The position numbers and the translations under genes are program-made. From assembly GCA_018334675.1 (NCBI GenBank), contig JAGXLL010000002.1, positions 62,001 through 126,000 on the forward strand: DNA of 64,000 nucleotides, written 5' to 3'. Shown piece by piece: positions 37,131-46,587 of this stretch; position 1 is the first letter of the stretch, and each line of letters starts with the position of its first letter. The notes under the pieces were generated by a model. It saw only the letters and a program-made list of their open reading frames with translations. It was not told where the DNA came from and did no database searches. The DNA comes from Bacteroidales bacterium (lineage in GTDB: Bacteria > Bacteroidota > Bacteroidia > Bacteroidales > UBA12077).

Positions 37131-38213
37131 TCAAAATTGATAGTTGAGCAATACATTAAAGTTGTGGGCTGTTTCGGCATGGGCCTTTAGGGTGACACCC
37201 CCATGCAGATGCCCGGTCAGTTGATAGGTTAGTGTATAACGCTGAAAAAAATGCCGGTTATAATAAGGAGCATACAGGTAGGTACCCCAATACTGGGAAA
37301 AAACAAACTTACCGAAGGTCAGGTCGTGGCCGGCCAGAAAAGAAATCTGCTGGTGCTCCTGCTCACCCCCTGACGCTTCCAGTATCTCACCGTCCCACAG
37401 ATATTCAACCCCCAGGCTCAACGCATTGAGCCGGGAGACGCTTTTTCTGGCTCTGCCTATCACCCCAAACCCAAAGGTCCGCTTCCCGACCTCATCCTGG
37501 TCTACCACCACCTTCTTCATGGTTGCAAAAACCCCCAGAGAAGGTACGATACTCCGATCCTTCAAAGGTATGGGCTCACGGGTTCTCATCTGGACCGGAT
37601 CCAGCATATAATCCATACCCACCCCAAAAGTGGGAAAATTCATACCCTTATTGGGTTCATCAATACCCCCGTTTGAGATGTGGTTATATTTGCCGAAAAT
37701 ATTCACATACCACTGATCATTTAACCGGTAATGGATCATCAGATCCAGATGGATGATGAAACTTAAATGGTTGCTGAAAAAAAGATTCTCCGGATTGTCT
37801 TGCCGGTCATAAACCTTGCTCAGATAACTCGGACCAACGCCCATTCTTAGAGATGTCAACAGATCTCCACGGTAGTTGAGCCAGGGCTCGGCAAACATGA
37901 TCACACTGGTGGAGCTGCCCAGTGTCGCCGGGTTATTAAAATCGACATGCAGCACGGAAAATCCCGCTTTTGAGTAACAGTTGCACCGACGCCAATCTTT
38001 ATCCTTCGACAACACCCAGCCATAATCCACTTCCAGCCCATATGGTCTGGACTGGCTTATATCCCTTATCTTATTGCTGTGAGGTATAATGAAACCATAC
38101 TGAGGCTTGAACCCCCAAAAAACCGTATTCTGTTTGGCATCCTGGGCCTTCAGGGAGCCAATGGATAAGGCGAGGGCAAAAAACAACAACAACCGCATGG
38201 GCAACCAATTCAT
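37131..38213 (-). CDS. Acyloxyacyl hydrolase (PagL-like lipid A 3-O-deacylase family)
   Basis: The 360-residue outer-membrane protein has a signal peptide (residues 1-23, ending LKAQ). The hydrolase motif KYNHISNGGIDEPNKGMNF contains the His178-x-Ser180 pair typical of PagL; the barrel strands precede and follow it. After residue about 210 it continues for about 150 residues in a strand-rich part longer than classical PagL, as in other Bacteroidota members. Substrate (lipid A acyl chain) is inferred from the family. It follows the C1 peptidase gene by 3 bases. Confidence 0.82.
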   Translation of the reverse strand: MNWLPMRLLLFFALALSIGSLKAQDAKQNTVFWGFKPQYGFIIPHSNKIRDISQSRPYGLEVDYGWVLSKDKDWRRCNCYSKAGFSVLHVDFNNPATLGSSTSVIMFAEPWLNYRGDLLTSLRMGVGPSYLSKVYDRQDNPENLFFSNHLSFIIHLDLMIHYRLNDQWYVNIFGKYNHISNGGIDEPNKGMNFPTFGVGMDYMLDPVQMRTREPIPLKDRSIVPSLGVFATMKKVVVDQDEVGKRTFGFGVIGRARKSVSRLNALSLGVEYLWDGEILEASGGEQEHQQISFLAGHDLTFGKFVFSQYWGTYLYAPYYNRHFFQRYTLTYQLTGHLHGGVTLKAHAETAHNFNVLLNYQF

Positions 38214-38216
38214 CGT

Positions 38217-39323
38217 TTACCGGAGTCTCTTGCCTATATCATCAGGCAAAGATTCCTGATGGATCATGATGGAGGTGGTCTTCAACCTGAAATAGGGTAC
38301 CGATACATAGAGGTAACCCCCGTAAGGATTGAGCGTTCCGTGGGAATTCTTCACGATAAAATACAGGGCACCTTCTTCATCTTCCGCCATACCGGTGATG
38401 TGCATCAGATGATCATCGGTGGTGGAATAATTATCAAAATCCCTTTGGCGCATCTCCGCAGAAACAGCTCCTTCCATTGTCTTGCGTCTATCCCGGGGAA
38501 GGAGGGCCATGCCGCTTCGGGAATCGAACCCCGGATTGCTCACATCAGCAGCCCAGGCAACCGTGTAACCCTCCTCGAGCGATTGCTTCACGATGCGTAC
38601 CAGCTCATCCAGCGGGACATTGTAGATCTGCTCCATCGACCAGTTATCCGGAGATTCAAAAACATACCAGCTGAAATAATCATGGTTCATGAAGGATGTT
38701 GCAGGCATATAATCGGAGGGTGCCAGGCCCAGATCCCGGACAAAAGAGGTGGGATCATAACTTTCCCCTTCATAGGAAAACCGCCGGGGGGTATCTCCCA
38801 GATAAGCATCCAGTATGCCCCGAAAACCTTCCTGCCATGAGGAAGAAAGAGTTCCATTGGGGTTGTCTGTCACCTTTTGCATATAGCCCTTCAGTACCGC
38901 ATCCATTTCCCCGTGCCGGTGAATGCCTTCATATCGCTGCCGGCCGGGATAAACATCCTGTGGTACCAGCCCGTCATCCTGCATCACCTGTATGACATCC
39001 CAGGCCTGGGCTCCCGGTCCGAAATTCAGATGCCCGTGGAAACGTACATAAAGTTCTGCCCGGTCGATGTATGAGTTCCTTACCACAAACATCTCCGAGA
39101 GATCATGTTCTCCCTGGTCCATCCTCAGCAGTTCCGACTCCAGGAAGGATAGGGTGGCAAAACTCCAGCAGGTGCCGGTATGGCCCTGGTCTTTTACCGG
39201 CGTGGCAGGTAACCTGACAATCTCCTTAAAAGATCGGGTATCCTGCGCAAAGGACGTCAGAGAAAAAGCCGCTAGTATAACAGGGATCAGCGTCGGTCGT
39301 AAAATGCGGGTGTATCGGTTCAT
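38217..39323 (-). CDS. Secreted C1-family cysteine peptidase (aminopeptidase C/bleomycin-hydrolase-like)
   Basis: The 368-residue protein starts at Met 39323, giving a signal peptide ending TSFAQ; the longer reading from 39371 adds 16 unlikely residues. Gln46 and Cys52 lie in VKDQGHTGTCWSFAT, His in TTDDHLMHITGMA and Asn in VKNSHGTLNPYGG, a full papain-type active site. DDHLMHITGMA is typical of bleomycin hydrolases. Those are usually cytoplasmic; secretion here suggests use of external peptides. A TATGTTTG element (minus strand) lies at 39365-39372. Confidence 0.88.
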   Translation of the reverse strand: MNRYTRILRPTLIPVILAAFSLTSFAQDTRSFKEIVRLPATPVKDQGHTGTCWSFATLSFLESELLRMDQGEHDLSEMFVVRNSYIDRAELYVRFHGHLNFGPGAQAWDVIQVMQDDGLVPQDVYPGRQRYEGIHRHGEMDAVLKGYMQKVTDNPNGTLSSSWQEGFRGILDAYLGDTPRRFSYEGESYDPTSFVRDLGLAPSDYMPATSFMNHDYFSWYVFESPDNWSMEQIYNVPLDELVRIVKQSLEEGYTVAWAADVSNPGFDSRSGMALLPRDRRKTMEGAVSAEMRQRDFDNYSTTDDHLMHITGMAEDEEGALYFIVKNSHGTLNPYGGYLYVSVPYFRLKTTSIMIHQESLPDDIGKRLR

Positions 39324-39364
39324 AAAGGAAAATTTTTGCCCAATAAACGAAGGTTCCTTAATAG

Positions 39365-39372
39365 CAAACATA
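39365..39372 (-). promoter_or_regulatory. -7 element before the C1 peptidase
   Basis: Minus-strand TATGTTTG matches TAnnTTTG exactly, about 42 bases before the chosen start. Confidence 0.45.
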
Positions 39373-39426
39373 TAAAATAATCCGTTTAACTAAATAAATG
39401 TATTTTAATTTAATACGATTTTTTGT

Positions 39427-39434
39427 TATCTTTG
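39427..39434 (+). promoter_or_regulatory. -7 element before the HU/SPOR gene
   Basis: TATCTTTG matches TAnnTTTG exactly, 30 bases before the ATG at 39465. It is divergent from the C1 peptidase promoter. Confidence 0.5.
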
Positions 39435-39464
39435 ATAGGTAACTAATCCCAAATAACATACGTT

Positions 39465-40661
39465 ATGCTTGATGATTATATAAAGGAACTGATTGCTAGC
39501 AACAATCGGGTCATCATTCCCAATTTCGGCGCCTTTCTTTTGAGGGCCACCTCCAAGAACAAAAACAAAAAAGAGCTTTCCGAAAAGATTGAAGATATAT
39601 ACTTCAGCCCCTTCTTAAAATTCAACGATGAACTGTTGGTCAACCACATCGTACAGAAGGAAGGGGATGATCAGTCCGGTGCCATGGACAAGATCAACCA
39701 GTACATCAAGACCATTGAGCAGCAGGTGAAAGAGGAAGGATCCTATACCATTGAGAAACTGGGTGACTTCTACATGGACGATCAGGGTAAGGTCCAGTTC
39801 AAGGTCCATGGCAATGCCCGCCGGGAAACACCTGCCGGCAAAAAGGAACCCGGGGAAAGTGAGGAGTCCCCTTCCGCCAAAACCATCAACGAGAAGGCTG
39901 CCGAAGGCAAAAAGACCTCTTCCGGGGATCAGGGTGAAAAGAAAGAACCTGCCGGAAAGCCTGAACCCGCAACTCCCAAGGCTGACTCAGCCAAAAGCGG
40001 GAAATCCACGACTCAGCCCGGTACAGGCGCGTCCAAAGGCAAAAAATCCCATACCCCACCCCCGCCACCAAAGGACAAAAGCAAAAAGACAAAAGAGAGA
40101 TCGGATTCTGGAACCAACCGGGGACTGATCCTGTCGGTTGCCATTGGGGTGCCCATTGCCGTGATCTTCATCTGGGCAATGCTGAATTTCGATACGGTTC
40201 AGGACCTCTTCAGGAAAGACAGCCAGCAGATCGACACTCCCCAGCAAACCGAGGCCCCTTCTGAGAACAGTTCTATGGACAAGGCCGGGAGCGAATCACC
40301 ATCCGAGACCCAATCCGAAACCTCTACGGGCAGCTCCAAGCGTTCCTCCGGGGAACCTTCGGAAAGCCCGAAGGCCGCTGACCGGCAGTCGGGTTCGCAG
40401 CAGCAAACAGCCGGACAGCAGCAAACCCTCACCGCTGGCAAGAAATATTATCTGGTTGCCGGCAGCTTTCAGAAAAAGGAAAACGCGGTGAATTTCCGTG
40501 AGAAGCTGATGGATCAGGGCTATAATGCTGAAATGGTAGGAGAAAGGAATGGCATGCATGCGGTCAGCTACGCCTCTTTCCAAAACAAGAGCAAAGCACA
40601 GAGTGAACTACGCCGGCTTCGTGAAGAAGAGGGACTCACGGCCTGGCTGCTTTACCATTAG
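39465..40661 (+). CDS. HU-CCDC81-like and SPOR domain membrane protein
   Basis: The 398-residue protein begins with the CCDC81-like prokaryotic HU domains (MLDDYIKELIASNNRVIIPNFGAFLL, then YTIEKLGDFY). A long Lys/Pro/Ser-rich linker (about 120-220) leads to one membrane helix (about 223-243, LILSVAIGVPIAVIFIWAML). A polar Ser/Gln linker follows, and a C-terminal SPOR domain (from about 325, KKYYLVAGSFQKKENAVNFREKL). SPOR binds denuded peptidoglycan at division sites, so the protein may connect DNA-binding-like domains in the cytoplasm with septal wall. That link is inferred. Confidence 0.85.
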   Translation: MLDDYIKELIASNNRVIIPNFGAFLLRATSKNKNKKELSEKIEDIYFSPFLKFNDELLVNHIVQKEGDDQSGAMDKINQYIKTIEQQVKEEGSYTIEKLGDFYMDDQGKVQFKVHGNARRETPAGKKEPGESEESPSAKTINEKAAEGKKTSSGDQGEKKEPAGKPEPATPKADSAKSGKSTTQPGTGASKGKKSHTPPPPPKDKSKKTKERSDSGTNRGLILSVAIGVPIAVIFIWAMLNFDTVQDLFRKDSQQIDTPQQTEAPSENSSMDKAGSESPSETQSETSTGSSKRSSGEPSESPKAADRQSGSQQQTAGQQQTLTAGKKYYLVAGSFQKKENAVNFREKLMDQGYNAEMVGERNGMHAVSYASFQNKSKAQSELRRLREEEGLTAWLLYH

Positions 40662-41164
40662 CCGCCACGGATCATCCCTCGTAGCAGTTCACGCGAAAGC
40701 TTGTCCACTTCCCGGTTATAATCGGTTATCTCACTTCTGCCCGCTTTGCTGTGGCTGGCAACGCGCGTGAAGACCACCGGAAGCCGATCCATCAACTCAA
40801 ATAACTTGCGGATCCTGTCCCGGTTCTGAACAGGCTTGCCTTTTTGGGTCAGATAACCAGCGGCCTCCAGGCGCGCTCTTCGATCCGGCAAATCAACAAC
40901 ATACTGGCTGTCGCTGTATACCTCCACCTGGCAAACATTTTTCTCGTGCGTTTGTATATAAAGCAAACCCTCAATTACTGCCTGAAGCTCCATGGCATGA
41001 TGTGTTACCGACCAGGCCGTTCCACTAAGCATACGTTTACCACCCGCGCTTATCACGCAGGCAGCCCAGGCCCCTGCTCCATATTGGGAGTTGGCACTCC
41101 CATCTGTAAATAAGCGTAACCGATGCAACAAGATTGAATAAATATTTCTTATTTTTAGTTGCAA
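40658..41164 (-). CDS. Ribonuclease H-like protein
   Basis: The protein has up to 168 residues. Active-site carboxylates are Asp in RLFTDGSAN, Glu in AMELQAVIEGL, Asp in EVYSDSQYVVD and a distal Asp in NREVDKLSREL, matching the RNase HI arrangement. There is no ATG; possible TTG starts are at 41164 and 41131, the latter giving a protein starting just before HRLRLFTDG. It converges with the SPOR gene, overlapping by 4 bases. It would degrade RNA in RNA-DNA hybrids. Confidence 0.85.
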   Translation of the reverse strand: MQLKIRNIYSILLHRLRLFTDGSANSQYGAGAWAACVISAGGKRMLSGTAWSVTHHAMELQAVIEGLLYIQTHEKNVCQVEVYSDSQYVVDLPDRRARLEAAGYLTQKGKPVQNRDRIRKLFELMDRLPVVFTRVASHSKAGRSEITDYNREVDKLSRELLRGMIRGG

Positions 41165-41196
41165 ATAAAAAGAAATTTAGTCAATAATCAGGCATC

Positions 41197-43113
41197 ATGC
41201 AACCCACAGTCCTACTGAACATATCATTCAACTTTGAATTCTACCCCTTGCTGATAGTAGCCCTGGTGGCATGGCTCATTCCCATGCTGCTCTCTTTGCT
41301 TAAGCTTCAAAAGTTGCCGACTGTAATTGCCGAAATCCTTGCCGGTTATTTGATCGGTAAATTCATCATCGCACAGATTCCCGATCCCCATATTCAATCC
41401 CTGGATTTTCTGGCGCTTTCAGGATTTATGTTTCTGATGTTCCTGAGCGGGGTGGAAATAGATGTAAATCAAATCCTGATCTCTTTCCCCAAAAAGAAGC
41501 TGAACATGGGGCGTTTTCTGAGCAACCCCCTGCTGGTAGGTTTCGCCTTTTTCGTGCTTTCGCTTTTCCTTTCCTATGGTAGTGCCCATCTGCTGGATAT
41601 GATCATACCCATTAATAACAAATGGTATTTTGCCCTGATCATGGTGACCACCTCAGTGGGTATCATCTTACCGGTGCTGAAAAACCGCAATGAACTCAAT
41701 TCAAGATATGGGCAGATGATCATCACGGCTGCCGCGATTGCCGACATACTCAGCATCATCCTGTTCTCCTTCACCGCCTTCATCATCAAACATGGGTTCC
41801 AGCCGCAGCTGTTTCTGATCCTCGGGCTTTTCTTTCTTTTTTATCTGTTCTACCGAATCGGGGAAAGGCTTACTCAAAAAACCCTTTTTAAACGGCTCAC
41901 TTATCAGCTTTCCCATGCTGCCTCACAGATACAGATCAGGGGCACCCTGCTGCTGATCATCCTTTTTGTGGTGCTGGCCCAGTTCATTGGTAAGGAGATC
42001 ATGCTGCTGGGTGCTTTCCTGGCGGGACTGCTGTTGTCGACCTTTATGAACAAATCCCGCTCCATCCTTCTGCTCAAGCTCGATGGTATGGGATACGGCT
42101 TTTTCATCCCCATATTTTTTATCATGGTCGGGGTCCATTTCGATGACAGCGCCCTGTCGCAAATGGACAGCTCCCCGTGGCTTTTCTTGCTGGGCCTGCT
42201 GGTGGTGCTCTATGCTATCAAACTGGTGCCGGGCTTCCTGTGGCAGCGGATCTTCGGCTTTCGCAAGGCTTTTGCCGGGGGTATCCTGATGGCCTCCAGA
42301 CTCAGCCTGATCATTGCCGCCTCGAAGATCGGCCTGGACTTCGGCATCATATCCCCCGGCATCAATGCTTCATTTGTACTGATGGCCGTGATCACATGCA
42401 TCCTCTCTCCCCTGCTCTATAACCTGATCTCACCCATGGAAATGCTCAAGACCGACAAGGTGATCATCGTAGGTGGCAGCAGCTCCGGTGTATTGCTGGC
42501 CCGAAGGCTGAAGATGCACGGGAAAAATGCCATCATCGTTGAAAACAATAAAAACCGGTATCTGGAGATACTCTCCAAAGGCCTCCATGCACACTACGGA
42601 AGCGGCTTCGACCGGCAAACCTTCTATAAGCTGAATCTCCAACCCCATAATTATGTGGTGCTGATCACCGAATCTGAGCTGAAAAATACCCGCATCAGCA
42701 TGATGCTGAAGGATGAGTTCCAGCACCCCAAGATCATCAGCAAGAGCAGCAGTTCGATCATTGAGAAGCACTTGCAGCGCATGCAGGTAGAGTACCTGGA
42801 TGTGACCCGGCTGATGGCTACCACCATCGAAAGCTTGATCCTCCGCCCAAGTACTTACCATACCCTGGTGGAATCCTTTGAAAACTATCATGTGGAAGAG
42901 ATCACCATTACCAACGAACGGATGGGAGGACGACAGATCAAAGAGATACCCTTCCATAAGGATGGGGAACTCATACTGGTGAGAAGAGGGCCAAAAGCAA
43001 ACATCCCCCATGGTGATACCTACTTGCATATCCATGACATTGTCACGGTGATGGGCACGGAAGCCGCATTGCAGGATTTCAGGGAGAAGTTCAAATCCAG
43101 CCTGGCAAGGTAA
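41197..43113 (+). CDS. CPA2-family cation:proton antiporter with TrkA/RCK domains
   Basis: The 638-residue protein starts with about twelve membrane helices (1-410). It contains VIAEILAGYLIGKF, LSGFMFLMFLSGVEID, and IADILSIILFSF typical of KefB/NhaS-type exchangers. The cytoplasmic part has a TrkA-N Rossmann domain (KVIIVGGSSSGVLLARRLKMHGKNAIIVENN) and a TrkA-C/RCK-like end. It probably exchanges K+ or Na+ for H+ under nucleotide control; ion choice is not decidable. Confidence 0.87.
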   Translation: MQPTVLLNISFNFEFYPLLIVALVAWLIPMLLSLLKLQKLPTVIAEILAGYLIGKFIIAQIPDPHIQSLDFLALSGFMFLMFLSGVEIDVNQILISFPKKKLNMGRFLSNPLLVGFAFFVLSLFLSYGSAHLLDMIIPINNKWYFALIMVTTSVGIILPVLKNRNELNSRYGQMIITAAAIADILSIILFSFTAFIIKHGFQPQLFLILGLFFLFYLFYRIGERLTQKTLFKRLTYQLSHAASQIQIRGTLLLIILFVVLAQFIGKEIMLLGAFLAGLLLSTFMNKSRSILLLKLDGMGYGFFIPIFFIMVGVHFDDSALSQMDSSPWLFLLGLLVVLYAIKLVPGFLWQRIFGFRKAFAGGILMASRLSLIIAASKIGLDFGIISPGINASFVLMAVITCILSPLLYNLISPMEMLKTDKVIIVGGSSSGVLLARRLKMHGKNAIIVENNKNRYLEILSKGLHAHYGSGFDRQTFYKLNLQPHNYVVLITESELKNTRISMMLKDEFQHPKIISKSSSSIIEKHLQRMQVEYLDVTRLMATTIESLILRPSTYHTLVESFENYHVEEITITNERMGGRQIKEIPFHKDGELILVRRGPKANIPHGDTYLHIHDIVTVMGTEAALQDFREKFKSSLAR

Positions 43114-43225
43114 AACCGAAAAATAAGAATCCATTCTTTTCGATCTTTGATATTCCGATAGCTTATTCATAAATTAGTAAATTTCTGATCCATGGAGATA
43201 AGGAATCATCCAAAAACCTCATACC

Positions 43226-44365
43226 ATGACCCAATATAACAAGCAAACCCTTTGCGTGCACAGCGGCACCATCATTGACCCGCAGGACCAGGGCGCCAAC
43301 TCTCCCATCTTCACTTCCACCTCTTTTGGTTACCTGGATAAGGAAACGCCCATGTATCCCAGGTATTTCAATACCAAAAATCAGCAGGCGCTGGCTGAGA
43401 AGATCAGCGACCTGGAGAACGGAGAAAGCGCACTGGTCTTCAGCTCCGGCATGGCAGCGATCACCAGCACCCTGTATTCCTTCCTGAGCCAGGGAGACCA
43501 CATCATCTTTCAGAGTGCCTTATACGGGGGGACCCTCAATTTCATCCTGAAAGACCTGAACCGTTTCGGCATCGAATACACGCTGGTCAACAGCACCTAT
43601 ACCGAAGATTTTGAGCAAGCCATCCGCGAGAACACCCGGGCGATCTATATAGAAACACCCTCCAATCCGCTGCTGAAGATCACCAACCTGGAAGAGCTGG
43701 CCCGTATGGCCAAATCCAATAACATATTCTCCATCATCGACAACACCTTTGCCTCGCCTGTAAACCAAAATCCCATCGACTGGTGGATGGATATTGTGAT
43801 ACACAGTGCCACCAAGTACCTGAACGGCCACAGCGATGTCACCGCAGGCGCCGTAATCTCCACACGCCATGAGATAGAAAGGATATGGGAAACGGCCCGC
43901 AACCTGGGAGGCAGCCTCAATGCCCAAATATGCTACCTGCTGGAGAGAAGCCTGAAAACCCTGCATATCCGTGTAAAGGCCCAAAATGAAAATGCCATTC
44001 AGCTGGCCCATTTCCTGGAGGCGCATAATAAAGTACAAAAAGTATGGTATCCCGGATTAAAAAGTCACATAGGCCATGAGACAGCCAAAAAACAAATGAA
44101 CGGATTCGGCGGGATGCTCTCTTTTGAACCGAAAAACAAAAGCATCATTGAACTGCAGAGAAAGCTGAAGTTGATCCGTCCTGCCGTAAGCCTGGGAGGC
44201 ATCGACTCGACCATCTGCTCACCGGCCATGACATCACATAAAGGCCTTACCCAGGAAGAGAGAGAAAAACAGGGCATCAGCGATACCATGCTCCGGCTAT
44301 CCGTGGGAATAGAAGATCCCGACGATCTGATGCAGGACCTCGATCAGGCATTGGAGAGCTTATGA
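43226..44365 (+). CDS. Cys/Met-metabolism PLP enzyme (cystathionine gamma-synthase/lyase type)
   Basis: The 379-residue trans-sulfuration enzyme has the PLP lysine in HSATKYLNGHSDV. The pyridoxal-stacking region is YGGTLNF, with FSSGMAA in the phosphate-binding loop and SLGGIDSTICSPA near the end. Candidates are cystathionine gamma-synthase, cystathionine gamma-lyase or methionine gamma-lyase; signature positions do not let me separate these by eye. Length is standard. Confidence 0.88.
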   Translation: MTQYNKQTLCVHSGTIIDPQDQGANSPIFTSTSFGYLDKETPMYPRYFNTKNQQALAEKISDLENGESALVFSSGMAAITSTLYSFLSQGDHIIFQSALYGGTLNFILKDLNRFGIEYTLVNSTYTEDFEQAIRENTRAIYIETPSNPLLKITNLEELARMAKSNNIFSIIDNTFASPVNQNPIDWWMDIVIHSATKYLNGHSDVTAGAVISTRHEIERIWETARNLGGSLNAQICYLLERSLKTLHIRVKAQNENAIQLAHFLEAHNKVQKVWYPGLKSHIGHETAKKQMNGFGGMLSFEPKNKSIIELQRKLKLIRPAVSLGGIDSTICSPAMTSHKGLTQEEREKQGISDTMLRLSVGIEDPDDLMQDLDQALESL

Positions 44366-44370
44366 AAACC

Positions 44371-45120
44371 CTAAAAATCCACTTTGCCCCTGAAAGAAGG
44401 TTTGCCGGTGGTGGCATGGATCCCTTCAAACTGATAGGTTGTCTCATCTTCCTGATCCCGGTACATGCGAAGGGTTTCGCGAGGCCGGGTCTCTTTCATA
44501 TAATTCACGCTCAAATGCCTGGGATAATGCTTTCCATGGAAATCAAAGGAAAAGGTATCCATCATCCAGTCGATGTAACGGGTAGAGGTGACGTGCCTGT
44601 TCAAATCAAAATCGTAGTAGGTGGGTTGAATCTCATATAGCTGCCCATCCCGAGCACGGGCAAGCTTTAAAGGCGACCGCTCCAGCCCGTGCCGCTCACG
44701 CAGCTGCTCGAATATCTCAGCTTCCACTCCCTCCAGCCTCTTGGGTCGTTTGGTTTGCTGGTCAATGGCCAGCCAGCCCGATGTACCCCGGGCAACCTCC
44801 TGCTTTTCTCCATCCCGAACGATATAGTCGCGGAGATAGATCAGCTTCTCCACATCCTTGGCCCAGGTCTCCACTTCAAGCGATTCATACCATTGGAGCG
44901 GACGATAGATGTCCAGGGTCAAACGACTGAGTACCCAAAACAAGTGCTGTTTCCGCAATCCGCCGAAGCCAAAGCCCAAACTGTCAGCAGACTGAATGGA
45001 AGCCTGGATCAGGTAGTTCATAAGCCCCCCGGGCCGCAACCGGTTGTACATGTCGGTATCAGCTGATGTTACAGAAAATGCTGTGGTCAGGATCAGATCT
45101 TCTTTTGCAGGTGAACTCAT
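44371..45120 (-). CDS. Acyl-ACP thioesterase (FatA/FatB-like double hotdog)
   Basis: The 249-residue cytoplasmic protein has two hotdog domains: first about 10-130 (FWVLSRLTLDIYRPLQWYESLEVETW), second about 150-249 with YDFDLNRHVTSTRYIDWMMD, which holds the Asp, Asn and His of the thioesterase active site. Family members release free fatty acids from acyl carrier protein. It converges on the trans-sulfuration gene with a 5-base gap. Confidence 0.88.
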   Translation of the reverse strand: MSSPAKEDLILTTAFSVTSADTDMYNRLRPGGLMNYLIQASIQSADSLGFGFGGLRKQHLFWVLSRLTLDIYRPLQWYESLEVETWAKDVEKLIYLRDYIVRDGEKQEVARGTSGWLAIDQQTKRPKRLEGVEAEIFEQLRERHGLERSPLKLARARDGQLYEIQPTYYDFDLNRHVTSTRYIDWMMDTFSFDFHGKHYPRHLSVNYMKETRPRETLRMYRDQEDETTYQFEGIHATTGKPSFRGKVDF

Positions 45121-45308
45121 GGGATGATGCTTTTGCCGGTTTATACAAAGGACTCAGCCGACAGATTGGCATTGCGGCTGGCATAAATTTAGCAAAATTA
45201 TTTCTCTTCAGCTATCCCCCAAAACACCTTTCGGGTGCATAACCGGCTCTTCTTAGCCAAATGCATCATTTTTGTATTCTCTTGCAAATAATTAATTTTA
45301 GGAACTAA

Positions 45309-46331
45309 ATGGATGGTATGGAGTTGTCACTGGCCATTGTTTTATTTCTTGCTGCCACTCTGGTCATAGCTGTTGCCGGCACCAAACTTACCCGAACGGC
45401 TGATCAGATGGCCGATCTTACCGGATGGGGAGAAGCCCTTTTTGGTGCCATCTTTTTGGGGGGCACCACCTCCCTGCCAGGTATCGTCACTTCTGTTGTC
45501 GCTGCATACAACGGCCATCCCCAGCTCGCCATCTCCAACGCCATAGGGGGCATAGCAGCCCAAACCCTGTTCCTGTCCATAGCAGATATTTCCTACCGCA
45601 AAACCAACCTGGAACATGCAGCTGCCTCCTTTGCCAACCTGATGCAGGGGCTGTTGCTGATCGGTCTGTTGTCGTTTGTGCTGATCGGTGTGTCGGGTCC
45701 CGAGCTGACCGTCTGGAACGTACATCCCCTTTCCATTGCCATGATCATATTATATTTAGCTGCTTCCAGGCTGATATCCAAAGCTAAGGACCGGCCTATG
45801 TGGAGCCCGCGCATCACCCTGGCAACGGTTCAGGACATACCCGATAGAAAAAACATTGAAAACCTGAGCCTGCGGCGGGTAACCTTTAAGTTCATCATGC
45901 TGGCCGTTGTTGTGGGCGCGGCCGGTTATGTGGTAGCCAAATCGGGTATCGCCATAGCCAATCAAACCGGTCTGTCCGAAACCATGATCGGGGTTCTGTT
46001 TACAGCCATCTCAACCTCTCTCCCGGAATTAATCGTCTCTCTGGCGGCTGTGCGCCAGAAAGCCCTCACCCTCTCGGTGGGCAACATCATCGGGGGCAAT
46101 ACCTTCGACGTGCTGTTTGTAGCCTTTGCCGATATCGCTTACAACAAAGGCAGCATCCTTCATGCCATCGCCAGCGATCAGATATACGTGGTGGCCCTGA
46201 CCATGATGATGACCAGCATCCTGATCCTGGGCCTCTTGCATAGAGAAAGAGAAGGCATCGGTAAGATAGGATGGGAAAGCCTGATGATCATCCTGGTCTA
46301 TCTGGCAGGCAATGCCTATCTTTTTCTCTAG
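45309..46331 (+). CDS. Sodium/calcium exchanger family protein with altered alpha-1 repeat
   Basis: The 340-residue membrane protein has ten helices in two inverted halves, as in CaCA-family exchangers. Repeat alpha-2 is standard (AISTSLPELIVSL with Glu241, GNIIGGNTFDV). Repeat alpha-1 reads GGTTSLPGIVTS, with Gly58 in place of the ion-binding Glu expected after Pro, and SNAIGGI in place of GNxxGSN. The loss of one of two key acidic ligands suggests a changed ion or non-Ca2+ transport. A CATTTTTG element lies at 45267-45274. Confidence 0.82.
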   Translation: MDGMELSLAIVLFLAATLVIAVAGTKLTRTADQMADLTGWGEALFGAIFLGGTTSLPGIVTSVVAAYNGHPQLAISNAIGGIAAQTLFLSIADISYRKTNLEHAAASFANLMQGLLLIGLLSFVLIGVSGPELTVWNVHPLSIAMIILYLAASRLISKAKDRPMWSPRITLATVQDIPDRKNIENLSLRRVTFKFIMLAVVVGAAGYVVAKSGIAIANQTGLSETMIGVLFTAISTSLPELIVSLAAVRQKALTLSVGNIIGGNTFDVLFVAFADIAYNKGSILHAIASDQIYVVALTMMMTSILILGLLHREREGIGKIGWESLMIILVYLAGNAYLFL

Positions 46332-46515
46332 CCCCGGGTCTGTAGATCGACTCCCCTTATACAAAAAACTACCGAACGCCTAAAATTTGCGTGCAGAAAA
46401 TTTACGTGCAGAAGAACATCATAATTAAGCTCAAACATCACGGCCCTTGTACATGTCTAATCACCAGTTTTTTGAACCAAACACCTTCGGAATCATTCTA
46501 AATAAGCCATTGATT

Positions 46516-46544
46516 CCAACTAAATCATACTGCTTCATCGTCTT
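46516..46544 (+). promoter_or_regulatory. Possible ECF-type promoter before the acidic lipoprotein
   Basis: CCAACT at 46516-46521 and CGTCTT at 46539-46544 are separated by 17 bases, one base longer than in the sigma cluster at 14-19 kb. The start codon follows 43 bases later. Confidence 0.35.
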
Positions 46545-46587
46545 CAAATCGAATAAGAAAAAACAGGAACCAACAAAATCCAAAACT

